Of a stretch of 64,000 bases of DNA, positions 1 through 7,508 are shown piece by piece (within the stretch, counting starts at the first letter, position 1; each line of letters begins with the position of its first letter). Source of the stretch: Serinibacter arcticus (GTDB lineage: Bacteria > Actinomycetota > Actinomycetes > Actinomycetales > Beutenbergiaceae). The stretch spans positions 434,001-498,000 of the forward strand of contig NZ_PYHR01000002.1 of assembly GCF_003121705.1 (NCBI RefSeq). Reading direction: 5' to 3'. The notes under the pieces are model-generated. The model was given only the letters and a program-made list of their open reading frames with translations. It was not told the origin of the DNA and made no database searches. The position numbers and the translations under genes are program-made.

Positions 1-396
1 CTGGGCGGGCGTCCGGCTCACGCCGGTCACCTCGACCTTGACCGCCAGACCGCCCGCGCGGAGCAGCGCGCTGCCGGCAGCCATCGCGGCCGCGGCGCGC
101 TCCGGCGAGCCGCCCGCGTCGACCAGGTAGGCGACGCTGCGGTGCCCGGCGATCGCCGTGAGGTCAGGACCGTCCGGCAGGGCGCCGGCCGAGGCTGCGA
201 CGGCGGCCACGAGGCGGGGTTCGGGACCCTCCAGCTGCACGACGTGGTTCTCGCGCGTGGCGATGTTGAGCATCACGGCCCCGGCGACGATCCAGCCGTC
301 ACGGCTGACGGCCGCGACGAACTCCTCGCGATCGGCCCACGGCCCGGGCACGCAGAGGACGACGGTCTCGGCGGGCGCCCCGCTCACGCCGCTCAC
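1..396 (-). CDS. DUF4261-like protein, N-terminal part, runs off the window
   Basis: The first 132 residues are visible and the C-terminus lies beyond position 1. The GTG start at 394-396 overlaps the stop of the upstream gene (GTGA), so the two are probably translated together. The protein begins with a short leader and then a beta strand TVVLCVPGPW. It continues through NHVVQLEGPEPRL, HRSVAYLVDAGGSPERA and an alanine-rich helix ending LLRAGGLAVKVEVTG. This order of segments resembles the N-terminal half of DUF4261 proteins, whose function is unknown. The gene is clearly coding, with strong GC at third positions. The family name is recalled from memory and was not searched. Confidence 0.6.
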   Translation of the reverse strand, partial: MSGVSGAPAETVVLCVPGPWADREEFVAAVSRDGWIVAGAVMLNIATRENHVVQLEGPEPRLVAAVAASAGALPDGPDLTAIAGHRSVAYLVDAGGSPERAAAAMAAGSALLRAGGLAVKVEVTGVSRTPAQ

Positions 397-835
397 TGCG
401 CGGTCGCGATGAGCGTCGCCAGGGTCCCGTGCTGCAGCTCGACGAGAAGGGTCCGACCGTTGACCGAGTAGTAGCGGTCGTCCCCTCGGAGTCCCACGGC
501 TTGCCGAGGACCTCGGCGAGCTCGGCCTCGGTCGCCCGCGGGGACAGCCCCACGACCAGCGCGTCGGGGCGCGGGTAGAGGACACGGTCCTCGAACGGCT
601 GGGTCCGCAGCATGAGCGAGCGCACGCGGCCCTCGACGTACGTCAGCAGCAACCCGGAGTCGTCGTAGACCTCGCCGTTGCCGTCGTCGGAGACCCGGAC
701 GGACGAGCCGAGCAGGGGACGGACGGACGCCATCTCCGGGGAGTCGGCCCGCGTGCCGATGATGGTGAGCAGCTGCGCCAGCTCGCCGTCGATCTGCGGG
801 TCACGGGAGAGCTTGCCGAGGAGCCAGGTGAGCAC
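393..835 (-). pseudogene. Small hypothetical protein interrupted by a one-base deletion
   Basis: A GTG at 833-835 opens a frame starting MLTWLLGKLSRDPQID. It reads well to GKPWDSEG and then loses sense. One extra base in the C4 run at 482-485 restores an open frame reading DDRYYSVNGRTLLVEL down to TGA at 393-395. The span is 443 bases, one short of a multiple of three. The repaired protein would be about 147 residues. It would end exactly at the GTGA overlap with the DUF4261-like gene, which supports the repair. I do not recognise the family. The product is probably cytoplasmic, since no membrane segment or signal peptide is seen. Confidence 0.6.
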
Positions 836-957
836 GGGGGATCCGATCTGTGAGGGGGTGCCTCCGACGCTAGGCGCAGCCCGTCCTCGGTGCCATGGGG
901 AGCACTCCCCATCCGTTCAGATCCGTACGACCCGTCGGACGGCCCCCGGCCCACCCG

Positions 958-2217
958 CTAGCGCAGACCGACGCGCTCCGTGAACGGTCCGGCGAACACG
1001 CCGGTCGGGTCGGCCTCGCGCACCAGGGCGACGGCGTCGTCCCAGCGGGGGTAGCGGTGGGCGACCTCCGTCGTCGCGAACACCTTGCCCCAGTGCGGCC
1101 GGTAGGAGAACGGCTCGAGCGCGGCCTCGATCGCCGGGAGGACCGCACGGACCGCCTGCTCGTCCTGCACCCAGGTCGTGTGGATCCCGACGGTCGGACG
1201 CTCGTACGCGCTGGAGAGCCAGAGGTCGTCGGCCGCCATCGAGCGCAGCTCGGAGACCAGGACGAGGTGCTGGTTCGCCTCGAGGATCGGGCGGACGGCG
1301 GCGACGGCCTGCGGAGCCAGCTCGCGCGGGACGAGGTGCTCGCTCTGGAGCTCGCCCCCGGCCGACGGCGTGAACTCGAGCCGGAAGTGGGGCAGCCGGG
1401 CGAACCACGGTCCGGGCTCGCCGAGCTGCGGCGTGCACGCGGCGCCGTCCACCCCGGGGATCGGGTGACGGATGCCGTCGGCGGGCGTGCCGCCCAGGCC
1501 GGAGAGGTCGAGCGCGGGGGCGACGTCGGTGCGGTGCTTGCGCCAGATCGAGCACCGCCCGTCCCAGCGGGTGAAGACGCTGACGCTCGTGGCGCTGGCG
1601 TGGACGGCGGCGAGGCTCTCGAGGACGGCGGTGAGGTCGGCGTCGTCGATCACCGTCTGCGCGACGTCGTAGGTCGGTTCGACCGCGAGCGTCACCTGCG
1701 TCACGATGCCGAGCGCCCCGAGGCTCACCACGGAGCCGGCGAAGACCTCGTCGCCGCGCTCGAGGCGGCGCACGGTGCCGTCGGCCCCGAGGATCTCGAG
1801 CGCGACGACGGTGCCCGCGAGCGTGGTGACGGCGTCGCCCGAGCCGTGGGTCGCCGTCGTGACGGCACCGACGACGCTGATGTGGGGAAGCGACGCGAGG
1901 GCGCCCAGCGCCCAGCCGCGGTCGTGCAGCCAGGGACCCAGCACGCCGTACGTGGTCCCGGCGGAGACGGTCACCGTCCCGGTCTCGGCGTCGAGCACGG
2001 GCTCCTGGACGAGACCCTGCAGCGTGACGAGCACGCCGGGGGAGTCGGCGAGGTCGGTGAAGGAGTGGCGCGAGCCGATCGCGCGGACGTGCTCGCCCGC
2101 CGTGACGATCGAGGCGAGCTGGTCGAGCGTGGTGGGCGCCAGGAGTGCGCGCGAGGCGTAGTGGCGGTGGCCCGCCCAGACGGTCGGGACGGGGAGGACG
2201 GCGATGTCGGAGGTCAC
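958..2217 (-). CDS. Alditol/xylitol oxidase-like FAD-binding oxidoreductase
   Basis: The 419-residue protein has the length and layout of Streptomyces alditol oxidase (AldO) in the VAO / D-arabinono-1,4-lactone oxidase family. These enzymes oxidise sugar alcohols at C1 with oxygen, forming aldose and hydrogen peroxide. The motif RAIGSRHSFTDL contains His51, matching the histidine that carries covalent 8-alpha-N1-histidyl FAD in AldO. ASLPHISVVGAVTTATHGSG is the FAD-binding PP loop region. SELRSMAAD, GIHTTWV and HWGKVF align with the active-site Glu/Arg, His and Lys segments of AldO. GTG is the start and the intergenic space upstream is 220 bases. The family is certain; the substrate is inferred and could be xylitol, sorbitol or glycerol. 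Confidence 0.85.
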   Translation of the reverse strand: MTSDIAVLPVPTVWAGHRHYASRALLAPTTLDQLASIVTAGEHVRAIGSRHSFTDLADSPGVLVTLQGLVQEPVLDAETGTVTVSAGTTYGVLGPWLHDRGWALGALASLPHISVVGAVTTATHGSGDAVTTLAGTVVALEILGADGTVRRLERGDEVFAGSVVSLGALGIVTQVTLAVEPTYDVAQTVIDDADLTAVLESLAAVHASATSVSVFTRWDGRCSIWRKHRTDVAPALDLSGLGGTPADGIRHPIPGVDGAACTPQLGEPGPWFARLPHFRLEFTPSAGGELQSEHLVPRELAPQAVAAVRPILEANQHLVLVSELRSMAADDLWLSSAYERPTVGIHTTWVQDEQAVRAVLPAIEAALEPFSYRPHWGKVFATTEVAHRYPRWDDAVALVREADPTGVFAGPFTERVGLR

Positions 2218-2279
2218 GCGTTCCAGCCTGACACGTCGATCGCCGTGCCAGGGCGGTCGTCCACCTGCTCACCCCGCAG

Positions 2280-2327
2280 ATCAACTGCTCAGAGGTGATG
2301 CCCGCGGATCAGTCGTGAGTGGTTGAT
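2280..2327. repeat. Imperfect inverted repeat between aldO-like gene and atpC-like gene
   Basis: ATCAACTGCTCA at 2280-2291 and TGAGTGGTTGAT at 2316-2327 pair in 10 of 12 positions around a 24-base spacer. The repeat lies in the 220-base divergent interval and could be an operator or a stem-loop. No partner regulator is adjacent. Confidence 0.35.
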
Positions 2328-2437
2328 GAGTCGAGGGCGCGGTCGAGTGGGAGGTCCGCACGGGACCTTCGGCCCGGATCCGGCCACCGTGCGGCGCGCA
2401 CGCTGGAGGAGGCGGGGGACGAGCTGAGGAGGACGAC

Positions 2438-2698
2438 ATGGAGTCACCGGGTGGGCGGACGCTGGCGGTGGAGATCCTCGCGCCGCAGGCGGCGCGCTGG
2501 TCGGGTCGGGCACGGCACGTGGTGGTTCCGGCGACCACGGGCAGTCTCGGGATCCTTCCGGGGCGCGCCCCCGTCGTGGCGGTGCTGGCACCGGGGACGG
2601 TCCGCGTGCAGGACCTCGACGGCGACTGGCACGCTCTCGAGATCGGTGGCGGGTTCGTCACGGTGACGGGTGGGACCGTCGAGGTCCTCGACGGCTGA
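2438..2698 (+). CDS. ATP synthase epsilon-subunit-like protein (beta-sandwich domain only), outside an atp operon
   Basis: The 86-residue product is LAVEILAPQAARWSGRARHV followed by VVVPATTGSLGILPGRAPVV and a glycine-rich end GGGFVTVTGGTVEVLDG. This is the pattern of the N-terminal beta-sandwich of F1 epsilon subunits, in which the GILPGHxPL loop contacts gamma and the c-ring. The regulatory C-terminal helices are absent, as in several actinobacterial epsilons. The start is supported by GAGGAGGACGAC directly before ATG. No atpD or other ATP synthase gene precedes it, since the upstream neighbour is an oxidase on the opposite strand, and thymidine kinase follows. It may be an orphan paralogue or a displaced atpC. 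Confidence 0.7.
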   Translation: MESPGGRTLAVEILAPQAARWSGRARHVVVPATTGSLGILPGRAPVVAVLAPGTVRVQDLDGDWHALEIGGGFVTVTGGTVEVLDG

Positions 2699-2715
2699 TC
2701 TCCTACACTCGCCCG

Positions 2716-3330
2716 GTGGCCAAGCTCTACTTCCGCTACGGCGCGATGAACTCCGGCAAGTCGACCGCGCTGCTCCAGGCGGCCTACAACTACGAGGAGC
2801 GCGGCCAGCGCGTGCTGCTCACGAAGCCCGCCGTGGACACCAAGGGCGCCGACCAGATCACGAGCCGGCTGGGCGTCACGCGCCCGGTGGACTTCGCCAT
2901 CGCCCCCGACGAGAGCGCGCGGACCGCGTTCCAGCGGGCCGCGGGCGACGGCCCGGTCGCCTGCCTGCTGGTGGACGAGGCGCAGTTCCTCTCCCCGGTC
3001 CAGGTCAACGACCTGCTGCGGATCGCCGTCCTCGACGGGATCCCCGTGATCGCCTACGGCATCCGCACCGACTTCCGCACCGAGGCGTTCCCGGGGTCGC
3101 GGCGGCTGCTCGAGATCGCGCACTCGCTGGAGGAGCTCAAGACGATCTGCCGCTGCGGGCGCAAGGCGGTCTTCAACGGTCGGGTCCTCGACGGGCGGTT
3201 CGTGTTCGACGGCGACCAGGTCGCCATCGACGCCGGCCCGGCCGCGCACGACGGCGAGGTCACGTACGAGTCGCTGTGCGCCCAGTGCTACCTGCGGGAG
3301 ACCGGCGGCGAGCTGGACGGGAAGGGCTGA
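2716..3330 (+). CDS. tdk: Thymidine kinase
   Basis: The 204-residue protein transfers phosphate from ATP to thymidine in the pyrimidine salvage pathway. The Walker A loop is GAMNSGKST at residues 9-17, and the Mg-binding LLVDEAQFL segment lies near residue 90. A zinc-binding lasso is formed by ICRCGRKA and the later LCAQCY pair, as in type II (TK1-like) kinases. The segment EVTYESLCAQCY near the C-terminus carries the thymidine-contacting loop. The GTG start lies 17 bases after the upstream stop and carries the expected MAKLYF opening. It may be co-transcribed with the epsilon-like gene. Confidence 0.95.
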   Translation: MAKLYFRYGAMNSGKSTALLQAAYNYEERGQRVLLTKPAVDTKGADQITSRLGVTRPVDFAIAPDESARTAFQRAAGDGPVACLLVDEAQFLSPVQVNDLLRIAVLDGIPVIAYGIRTDFRTEAFPGSRRLLEIAHSLEELKTICRCGRKAVFNGRVLDGRFVFDGDQVAIDAGPAAHDGEVTYESLCAQCYLRETGGELDGKG

Positions 3331-3402
3331 GCGCGCCCGGCTCCTCCGGCGGCCGCCGCGCTGCCGGAGCCGATGTCGGTGGTTCGTCCTAGTCTCGCCG
3401 GC

Positions 3403-3957
3403 ATGGCACGAATCATCTTCGACACCGCGACCACCCTCAACGGCTGGATCGCCGACGAGCACGACTCCCTCGCCTGGCTGTTCGCCGTGGACGGGGGTGA
3501 GCAGCCCGACGACGCGCTGCTGCCCGCCGGGGCGACCGTCCTGGTCGAGGGGTCGACAACCTACGAGTGGCTGCTGCGGGAGAACGACGTCCTGGCGCAC
3601 CCGGAGAAGTGGCAGGAGTTCCACGAGGAGAAGGTGACGTTCGTCTTCACGACGCGCGAGCTCCCGGTCCCCGAGGGCGCGGACGTCCGGTTCGTCTCGG
3701 GTCCGGTCCTGGACGCGCTGCCGGCGATCCGGCAGGCGGCCGGCGACGGTGACGTCTGGGTGGTGGGCGGGGGAGACCTCGCCGGCCAGTTCCTCGACGC
3801 CGACGTGCTGGACGAGATCGCGGTCTCGGTCGCGCCGGTCGCGCTGACCGGCGGGGCCCCGCTGCTGCCGCGGCGGGTGGAGTCCGACCGGCTTCGCCTG
3901 GTGTCGGCGACGGCGTACGGGCAGTTCGCGCGCCTGGTCTACGAGGTGCGGCGGTAG
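3403..3957 (+). CDS. Dihydrofolate reductase-like / RibD C-terminal domain protein
   Basis: The 184-residue protein starts MARIIFDTATTLNGWIADEH, the typical opening of the RibD_C/DHFR-fold family. It has TVLVEGSTTYEWLL in the substrate half and DVWVVGGGDLAGQFLDADVL as the NADPH-binding glycine loop. These proteins are NADPH-dependent reductases of uncertain substrate, and this one is not a true FolA by sequence. ATG at 3403 was chosen over the in-frame ATG at 3373 because the family motif starts there. A TAGTCT box ends 7 bases upstream, suggesting a leaderless transcript. Its stop codon lies inside an 18-bp tandem duplication. Confidence 0.8.
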   Translation: MARIIFDTATTLNGWIADEHDSLAWLFAVDGGEQPDDALLPAGATVLVEGSTTYEWLLRENDVLAHPEKWQEFHEEKVTFVFTTRELPVPEGADVRFVSGPVLDALPAIRQAAGDGDVWVVGGGDLAGQFLDADVLDEIAVSVAPVALTGGAPLLPRRVESDRLRLVSATAYGQFARLVYEVRR

Positions 3958-3978
3958 GGGGAGGTGCGGCGGTAGGGG
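3943..3978. repeat. 18-bp perfect tandem duplication across a stop codon
   Basis: GAGGTGCGGCGGTAGGGG occurs at 3943-3960 and again at 3961-3978. The first copy holds the last codons and TAG stop of the DHFR-like gene, and the second copy is non-coding. Confidence 0.9.
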
Positions 3979-4004
3979 GACGGACGGAGGGCCGGCCCGG
4001 CAGG

Positions 4005-4394
4005 TCAGCCGGCGAGCAGCCCGATCACGACGGCGAGGACGCCGAGCAGCGGCAGCGTGAGCTGCGTCAGTGCCGCCCGCGCCTTCGAGCGCGACGACAG
4101 CAGCAGCACGAGCCCGGCCAGCACCATCGACCCGGCACCCACGAGGACCAGGGTGAGACCGACGGCCTCCTGCCCGAGCGCCGTCGTCACGATCCCGACG
4201 AGCACGGCGACGGCCAGGAACAGGTTGTAGAACCCCTGGTTGAACGCCATCTCCTTCGTGGCCTCGGCCTGCTCGGCGGTCAGGCCGAACGTGGCGCGCG
4301 TGCGGGCCGAGGTCCAGGTGACCGACTCCATCACGAAGATGTAGACGTGGAGGAGGGCGGCGAGGCCCGTCAGGACGAGTCCGGCGACGATCAT
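4005..4394 (-). CDS. DUF1304 membrane protein
   Basis: The 129-residue protein has four hydrophobic segments: residues about 2-22, 50-75, 80-103 and 108-128. The conserved ALLHVYIFVMESVTW and KEMAFNQGFYNLFLA stretches are characteristic of DUF1304 integral membrane proteins. Their function is unknown. ATG at 4394 was preferred over longer frames because GGAAGAGG precedes it and MIVAGLVLTG starts the first membrane helix. The gene is divergent from the neighbouring F420-type oxidoreductase. Confidence 0.8.
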   Translation of the reverse strand: MIVAGLVLTGLAALLHVYIFVMESVTWTSARTRATFGLTAEQAEATKEMAFNQGFYNLFLAVAVLVGIVTTALGQEAVGLTLVLVGAGSMVLAGLVLLLSSRSKARAALTQLTLPLLGVLAVVIGLLAG

Positions 4395-4545
4395 GGGGCT
4401 GCCTCTTCCGTTCCGCGACGCCCGCCGACCGACGGGCACCACAGGGTAGCGACGCCGTCCTGGACACCGTCGCCGGACACCCCGGACAGTGGAGGTGGCC
4501 GCCGAGCAGGCCGGCACGCAGGGGCACGAGAGTCGGGAGTCGACG

Positions 4546-5517
4546 ATGACGACGCGTTTCGGGTACACCCTCATGACCGAGCAGAGCGGGCCGCGCGAGC
4601 TGGTGCGGTACGCCGCGGCCGCCGAGGCGCTCGGGTTCGACTTCGAGGTCTCCAGCGACCACTACTCGCCCTGGCTGACCGAGCAGGGCCACTCGCCGTA
4701 CGCGTGGGCGGTCCTCGGCGCCGTCTCGCAGGTCACCGAGCGCGTCGAGCTCATGACGTACGTCACCTGCCCGACGATCCGGTACCACCCAGCCGTCGTG
4801 GCCCAGAAGGCCGCCACGCTCCAGCTCCTCAGCGACGGCCGGTTCACCCTCGGTCTCGGGTCGGGCGAGAACCTCAACGAGCACGTCGTGGGCGAGGGCT
4901 GGCCGTCCGTCGCCGTGCGGCAGGACATGCTCGAGGAGGCCGTCGAGATCATCCGCGAGCTCCACACCGGCGAGCTCGTCACCTACGACGGCGAGTACTT
5001 CCGCGTGGACTCGGCCCGGATCTGGGACCGTCCCGAGCAGGAGATCCCGATCGCGCTCGCCGTGTCGGGCGACGCCTCGATCGAGCGGTTCGCCCCGCTC
5101 GGCGACCACCTCATCACCACCGAGCCCAGTGCCGACCTCGTGAGCGCCTGGGACGCCCGCCACCCCGGCGGCGCCTCGCGCAAGATCGGCCAGGTGCCGA
5201 TCAGCTGGGACCCTGACCGGGACGTCGCGGTCCGACGGGCCCACGAGCAGTTCCGCTGGTCCTCGGGCGGCTGGAGCGTGAACGCCGATCTCCCGACGCC
5301 GGCGGGCTTCGCCGGGGCGTCGCAGTTCGTCAGGCCGCAGGACGTCGCCGAGTCGGTCGCCTGCGGGCCCGACCTGGACGAGCTGGCCGCGAGCGTACGG
5401 CCCTACCTCGAGGCCGGGTTCACCGACGTCGCCATCGTCCAGGTGGGCGACGAGGCGCAGCAGCGGTTCCTCGACGAGGCCGCCGGACCCCTGCTGGAGC
5501 GCCTGCGGGCGCTGTAG
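4546..5517 (+). CDS. LLM-class F420-dependent oxidoreductase (TIGR03557-like)
   Basis: The 323-residue TIM-barrel protein begins MTTRFGYTLMTEQSGPREL. It contains FDFEVSSDHYSPW, TCPTIRYHPAVVAQKAATL and FTLGLGSGENLNEHVVG. This is the pattern of the F420-dependent glucose-6-phosphate-dehydrogenase-like subgroup of bacterial luciferase-family oxidoreductases. It should use reduced or oxidised deazaflavin F420, but the substrate cannot be read from the sequence. The start ATG at 4546 follows CGGGAGTCGACG and was chosen over an upstream in-frame ATG at 4489. No F420 biosynthesis gene is in the window. Confidence 0.85.
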   Translation: MTTRFGYTLMTEQSGPRELVRYAAAAEALGFDFEVSSDHYSPWLTEQGHSPYAWAVLGAVSQVTERVELMTYVTCPTIRYHPAVVAQKAATLQLLSDGRFTLGLGSGENLNEHVVGEGWPSVAVRQDMLEEAVEIIRELHTGELVTYDGEYFRVDSARIWDRPEQEIPIALAVSGDASIERFAPLGDHLITTEPSADLVSAWDARHPGGASRKIGQVPISWDPDRDVAVRRAHEQFRWSSGGWSVNADLPTPAGFAGASQFVRPQDVAESVACGPDLDELAASVRPYLEAGFTDVAIVQVGDEAQQRFLDEAAGPLLERLRAL

Positions 5518-5600
5518 CCCCGGACGGACACCCCGGTCCTGACGGACCCGCGGTGACGCCCTCGCGCGCACGGGGGCGTCACTGGCTAGGGTGACGGCTC

Positions 5601-6119
5601 ATGGGCTACCCCGAGGACACGCTGGCGCAGGACGAGCAGCTCGTGCTGCACCGGCACCCGCACTTCAAGACGCTGATCCTGCCGTTCCTGGCGCTCGTGA
5701 TCCTCACCACGGCGGCGGTGCTGGCGTGGAGCTGGAGCCGGAACGCGGACATGTCGGACTCCGCCTCGACGATCCTCGGGATCGTCGTCGGGGCCTTGTG
5801 GCTGATCGGTGTGCTCTGGCTGTTCGCGTGGCCGATGCTGCGCTGGGCCACGACGCACTTCGTCATCACCGACCGCCGTGTCATGTTCCGGCACGGCATC
5901 CTCACCCGGACGGGCATCGACATCCCGATGTCGCGCATCAACACGGTGCAGTTCCGGCACGGTGTGATCGACCGGATCCTGCGCACCGGGACCCTCATCA
6001 TCGAATCGGCCTCGGACGACCCGCTCGAGTTCAACGACATCCCGCGCGTCGAGCACGTCCACTCGCTGCTGTACCACGAGGTGTTCGACGACGAGGGCGA
6101 CGGCCCGCGCCGGAGCTAG
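5601..6119 (+). CDS. PH-domain (YdbS/bPH2-type) membrane protein
   Basis: The 172-residue protein has two hydrophobic segments, about residues 25-47 and 58-80. A bacterial pleckstrin-homology domain follows: HFVITDRRVMFRHGILTRTG, then IDIPMSRINTVQF and GTLIIESASDDPLEF. Such proteins are membrane-anchored and of poorly known function, some linked to membrane or antibiotic stress. TAGGGT at 5586-5591 lies 9 bases before ATG. The stop TAG shares four bases (CTAG, 6116-6119) with the stop of the convergent hemA gene. Confidence 0.8.
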   Translation: MGYPEDTLAQDEQLVLHRHPHFKTLILPFLALVILTTAAVLAWSWSRNADMSDSASTILGIVVGALWLIGVLWLFAWPMLRWATTHFVITDRRVMFRHGILTRTGIDIPMSRINTVQFRHGVIDRILRTGTLIIESASDDPLEFNDIPRVEHVHSLLYHEVFDDEGDGPRRS

Positions 6120-7366
6120 TCGCCGTCGACCCGGAGCTGGTCCCCGTCGACGTCCACGCCGAGCACGACGCCCAGCGCCTGCTCGAACTCGGCCACGCGG
6201 CCGTCGGCGGCCGCCTGCCGAGCACGAACCGACGGGCCGTGCTGCAGCACCCCGGCGAGGTGGCGCAGCGCCTCCTCGGTCCGGTCGGCCTCCTCGGCGG
6301 TGGACGCCCGTCGTCGTGACCGGTCGATCTCGGCCTCGAGGAGGCTGCCCACGTGGCCGCGGAGCGCGACGACGGCGGCCGTCGCGTCCTGCTGGGCGGT
6401 GTACTCGGCGACCGCGTCGGCGATGAGGGACGCGGAGATGTCGTCGCTGGTCAGCCCCGGCACCTGGGCGTGCTTGGCGATGGTCGCGAGGTCGAGCAGG
6501 TCGACACCGGGCAGGTCGCCGACGGCGGGGTCGACGTTGCGGGGGAGACCCAGGTCGATCACGAGCAGGCGGCGCGCGCGGCGCGGGCCGATCTCCAGCT
6601 CGCCGATCGCGACGCGGCTCGTGCAGGTGAGCACGACGTCGGCCTCGGCGATGCCGAGCCCGAGGTCGCCGACCGCCTGCGCCCCGTGCTTGGCGGCGAA
6701 GTCCTCGGCGCGTCCGGCGGCGGAGTAGACGGCGACGTCGCGGACGCCGCGCGCCGCGAGGGCCGTCACCGCGGTCCGAGCGTGCGCGCCGGTCCCCACG
6801 AGCAGCACGCGCGCGCCGCGCAGATCGGGCAGGTGGCTCGCGGCGAGCTCGAGGGCGAGGTGCGTCACCGAGGCGTCGCCGGTGTGGTGGGCGCGACGAC
6901 GGACGTCGCGGGAGACGTGCATGGCGCGCTGGAAGGCCTGGTCGAGCGTGGCGGTCGTGCACCCGGCGACGCGGGCGGCGTCGTAGTCGCGCCGCACCTG
7001 GCCCGCGATCTCCGGCTCGCCGACGACCAGGGAGTCGAGGCCGCACGTCACGGCGAAGAGGTGGCTGACGGCGTCGCCGTCGAGCCGGACCGCGACGGCC
7101 GACGTGAGCTGTGCCACATCGCCTCCGGTGCGCTGCGCGAGCGAGGCGACCAGCTGCTCCGTGACGACGTGGTCGGTCCCGGGCGCGACGTCGAGGTAGG
7201 CCTCGAGCCGGTTGCAGGTGGAGAGCACCACGGCCCCGGAGACGTCGTCGCGCTCCATCGTGCGAGCGATGAGATCAGGTGTCGCGAGGCCGGCGAACGC
7301 GGCCGTCGTCCGCTCCAGGACGTCGAACCCCGCCGTGGCGTGGGTGAGCGACAGACTGAGGAGCAC
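6116..7366 (-). CDS. hemA: Glutamyl-tRNA reductase
   Basis: The 416-residue enzyme reduces glutamyl-tRNA(Glu) to glutamate-1-semialdehyde with NADPH, the first committed step of C5 heme synthesis. The catalytic cysteine is Cys51 in VVLSTCNRLEAYLDV. The substrate loop FAVTCGLDSLVVGEPEIAG follows, and the NADPH site is ARVLLVGTGAHARTAVTAL. The GTG at 7364-7366 gives the conserved start VLLSLSLTHATAGFDVLER. A TACGAT box at 7373-7378 sits 6 bases upstream, which suggests leaderless expression. It is divergent from hemE and the rest of the heme operon, so both directions can respond to signals in the 142-base gap. Confidence 0.95.
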   Translation of the reverse strand: MLLSLSLTHATAGFDVLERTTAAFAGLATPDLIARTMERDDVSGAVVLSTCNRLEAYLDVAPGTDHVVTEQLVASLAQRTGGDVAQLTSAVAVRLDGDAVSHLFAVTCGLDSLVVGEPEIAGQVRRDYDAARVAGCTTATLDQAFQRAMHVSRDVRRRAHHTGDASVTHLALELAASHLPDLRGARVLLVGTGAHARTAVTALAARGVRDVAVYSAAGRAEDFAAKHGAQAVGDLGLGIAEADVVLTCTSRVAIGELEIGPRRARRLLVIDLGLPRNVDPAVGDLPGVDLLDLATIAKHAQVPGLTSDDISASLIADAVAEYTAQQDATAAVVALRGHVGSLLEAEIDRSRRRASTAEEADRTEEALRHLAGVLQHGPSVRARQAAADGRVAEFEQALGVVLGVDVDGDQLRVDGD

Positions 7367-7372
7367 GACGTC

Positions 7373-7378
7373 ATCGTA
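7373..7378 (-). promoter_or_regulatory. -10 box of a probable leaderless hemA promoter
   Basis: TACGAT on the minus strand is separated by 6 bases from the hemA GTG. There is no convincing ribosome-binding site between them, so transcription probably begins at the start codon. Confidence 0.5.
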
Positions 7379-7449
7379 GGTGCCTTTTCGAGCCGCCCCC
7401 AGTAAGGTGACCCTCAGCATCGTCGCAGGTCAGAGGGATATGACGGGCT

Positions 7450-7471
7450 GTCACGACAGATCGTCACGACA
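7450..7471. promoter_or_regulatory. Paired GTCACGACA repeats in the hemA/hemE divergent region
   Basis: GTCACGACA occurs at 7450-7458 and 7463-7471, a 13-base period separated by GATC. The pair lies 37 bases before the hemE start and inside the only gap shared by both heme transcripts. It is a candidate operator, but the cognate regulator is unknown. Confidence 0.4.
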
Positions 7472-7508
7472 TGCCCGAGACCCCCTCCAACGGTGCGAGG
7501 ATGACGCG

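Noticed and set aside
2281-5571. Very long minus-strand open frame of about 1,096 codons
   Set aside because: It is antisense to thymidine kinase, DHFR-like and LLM oxidoreductase genes and shows no family motifs; it is a GC-rich shadow frame.
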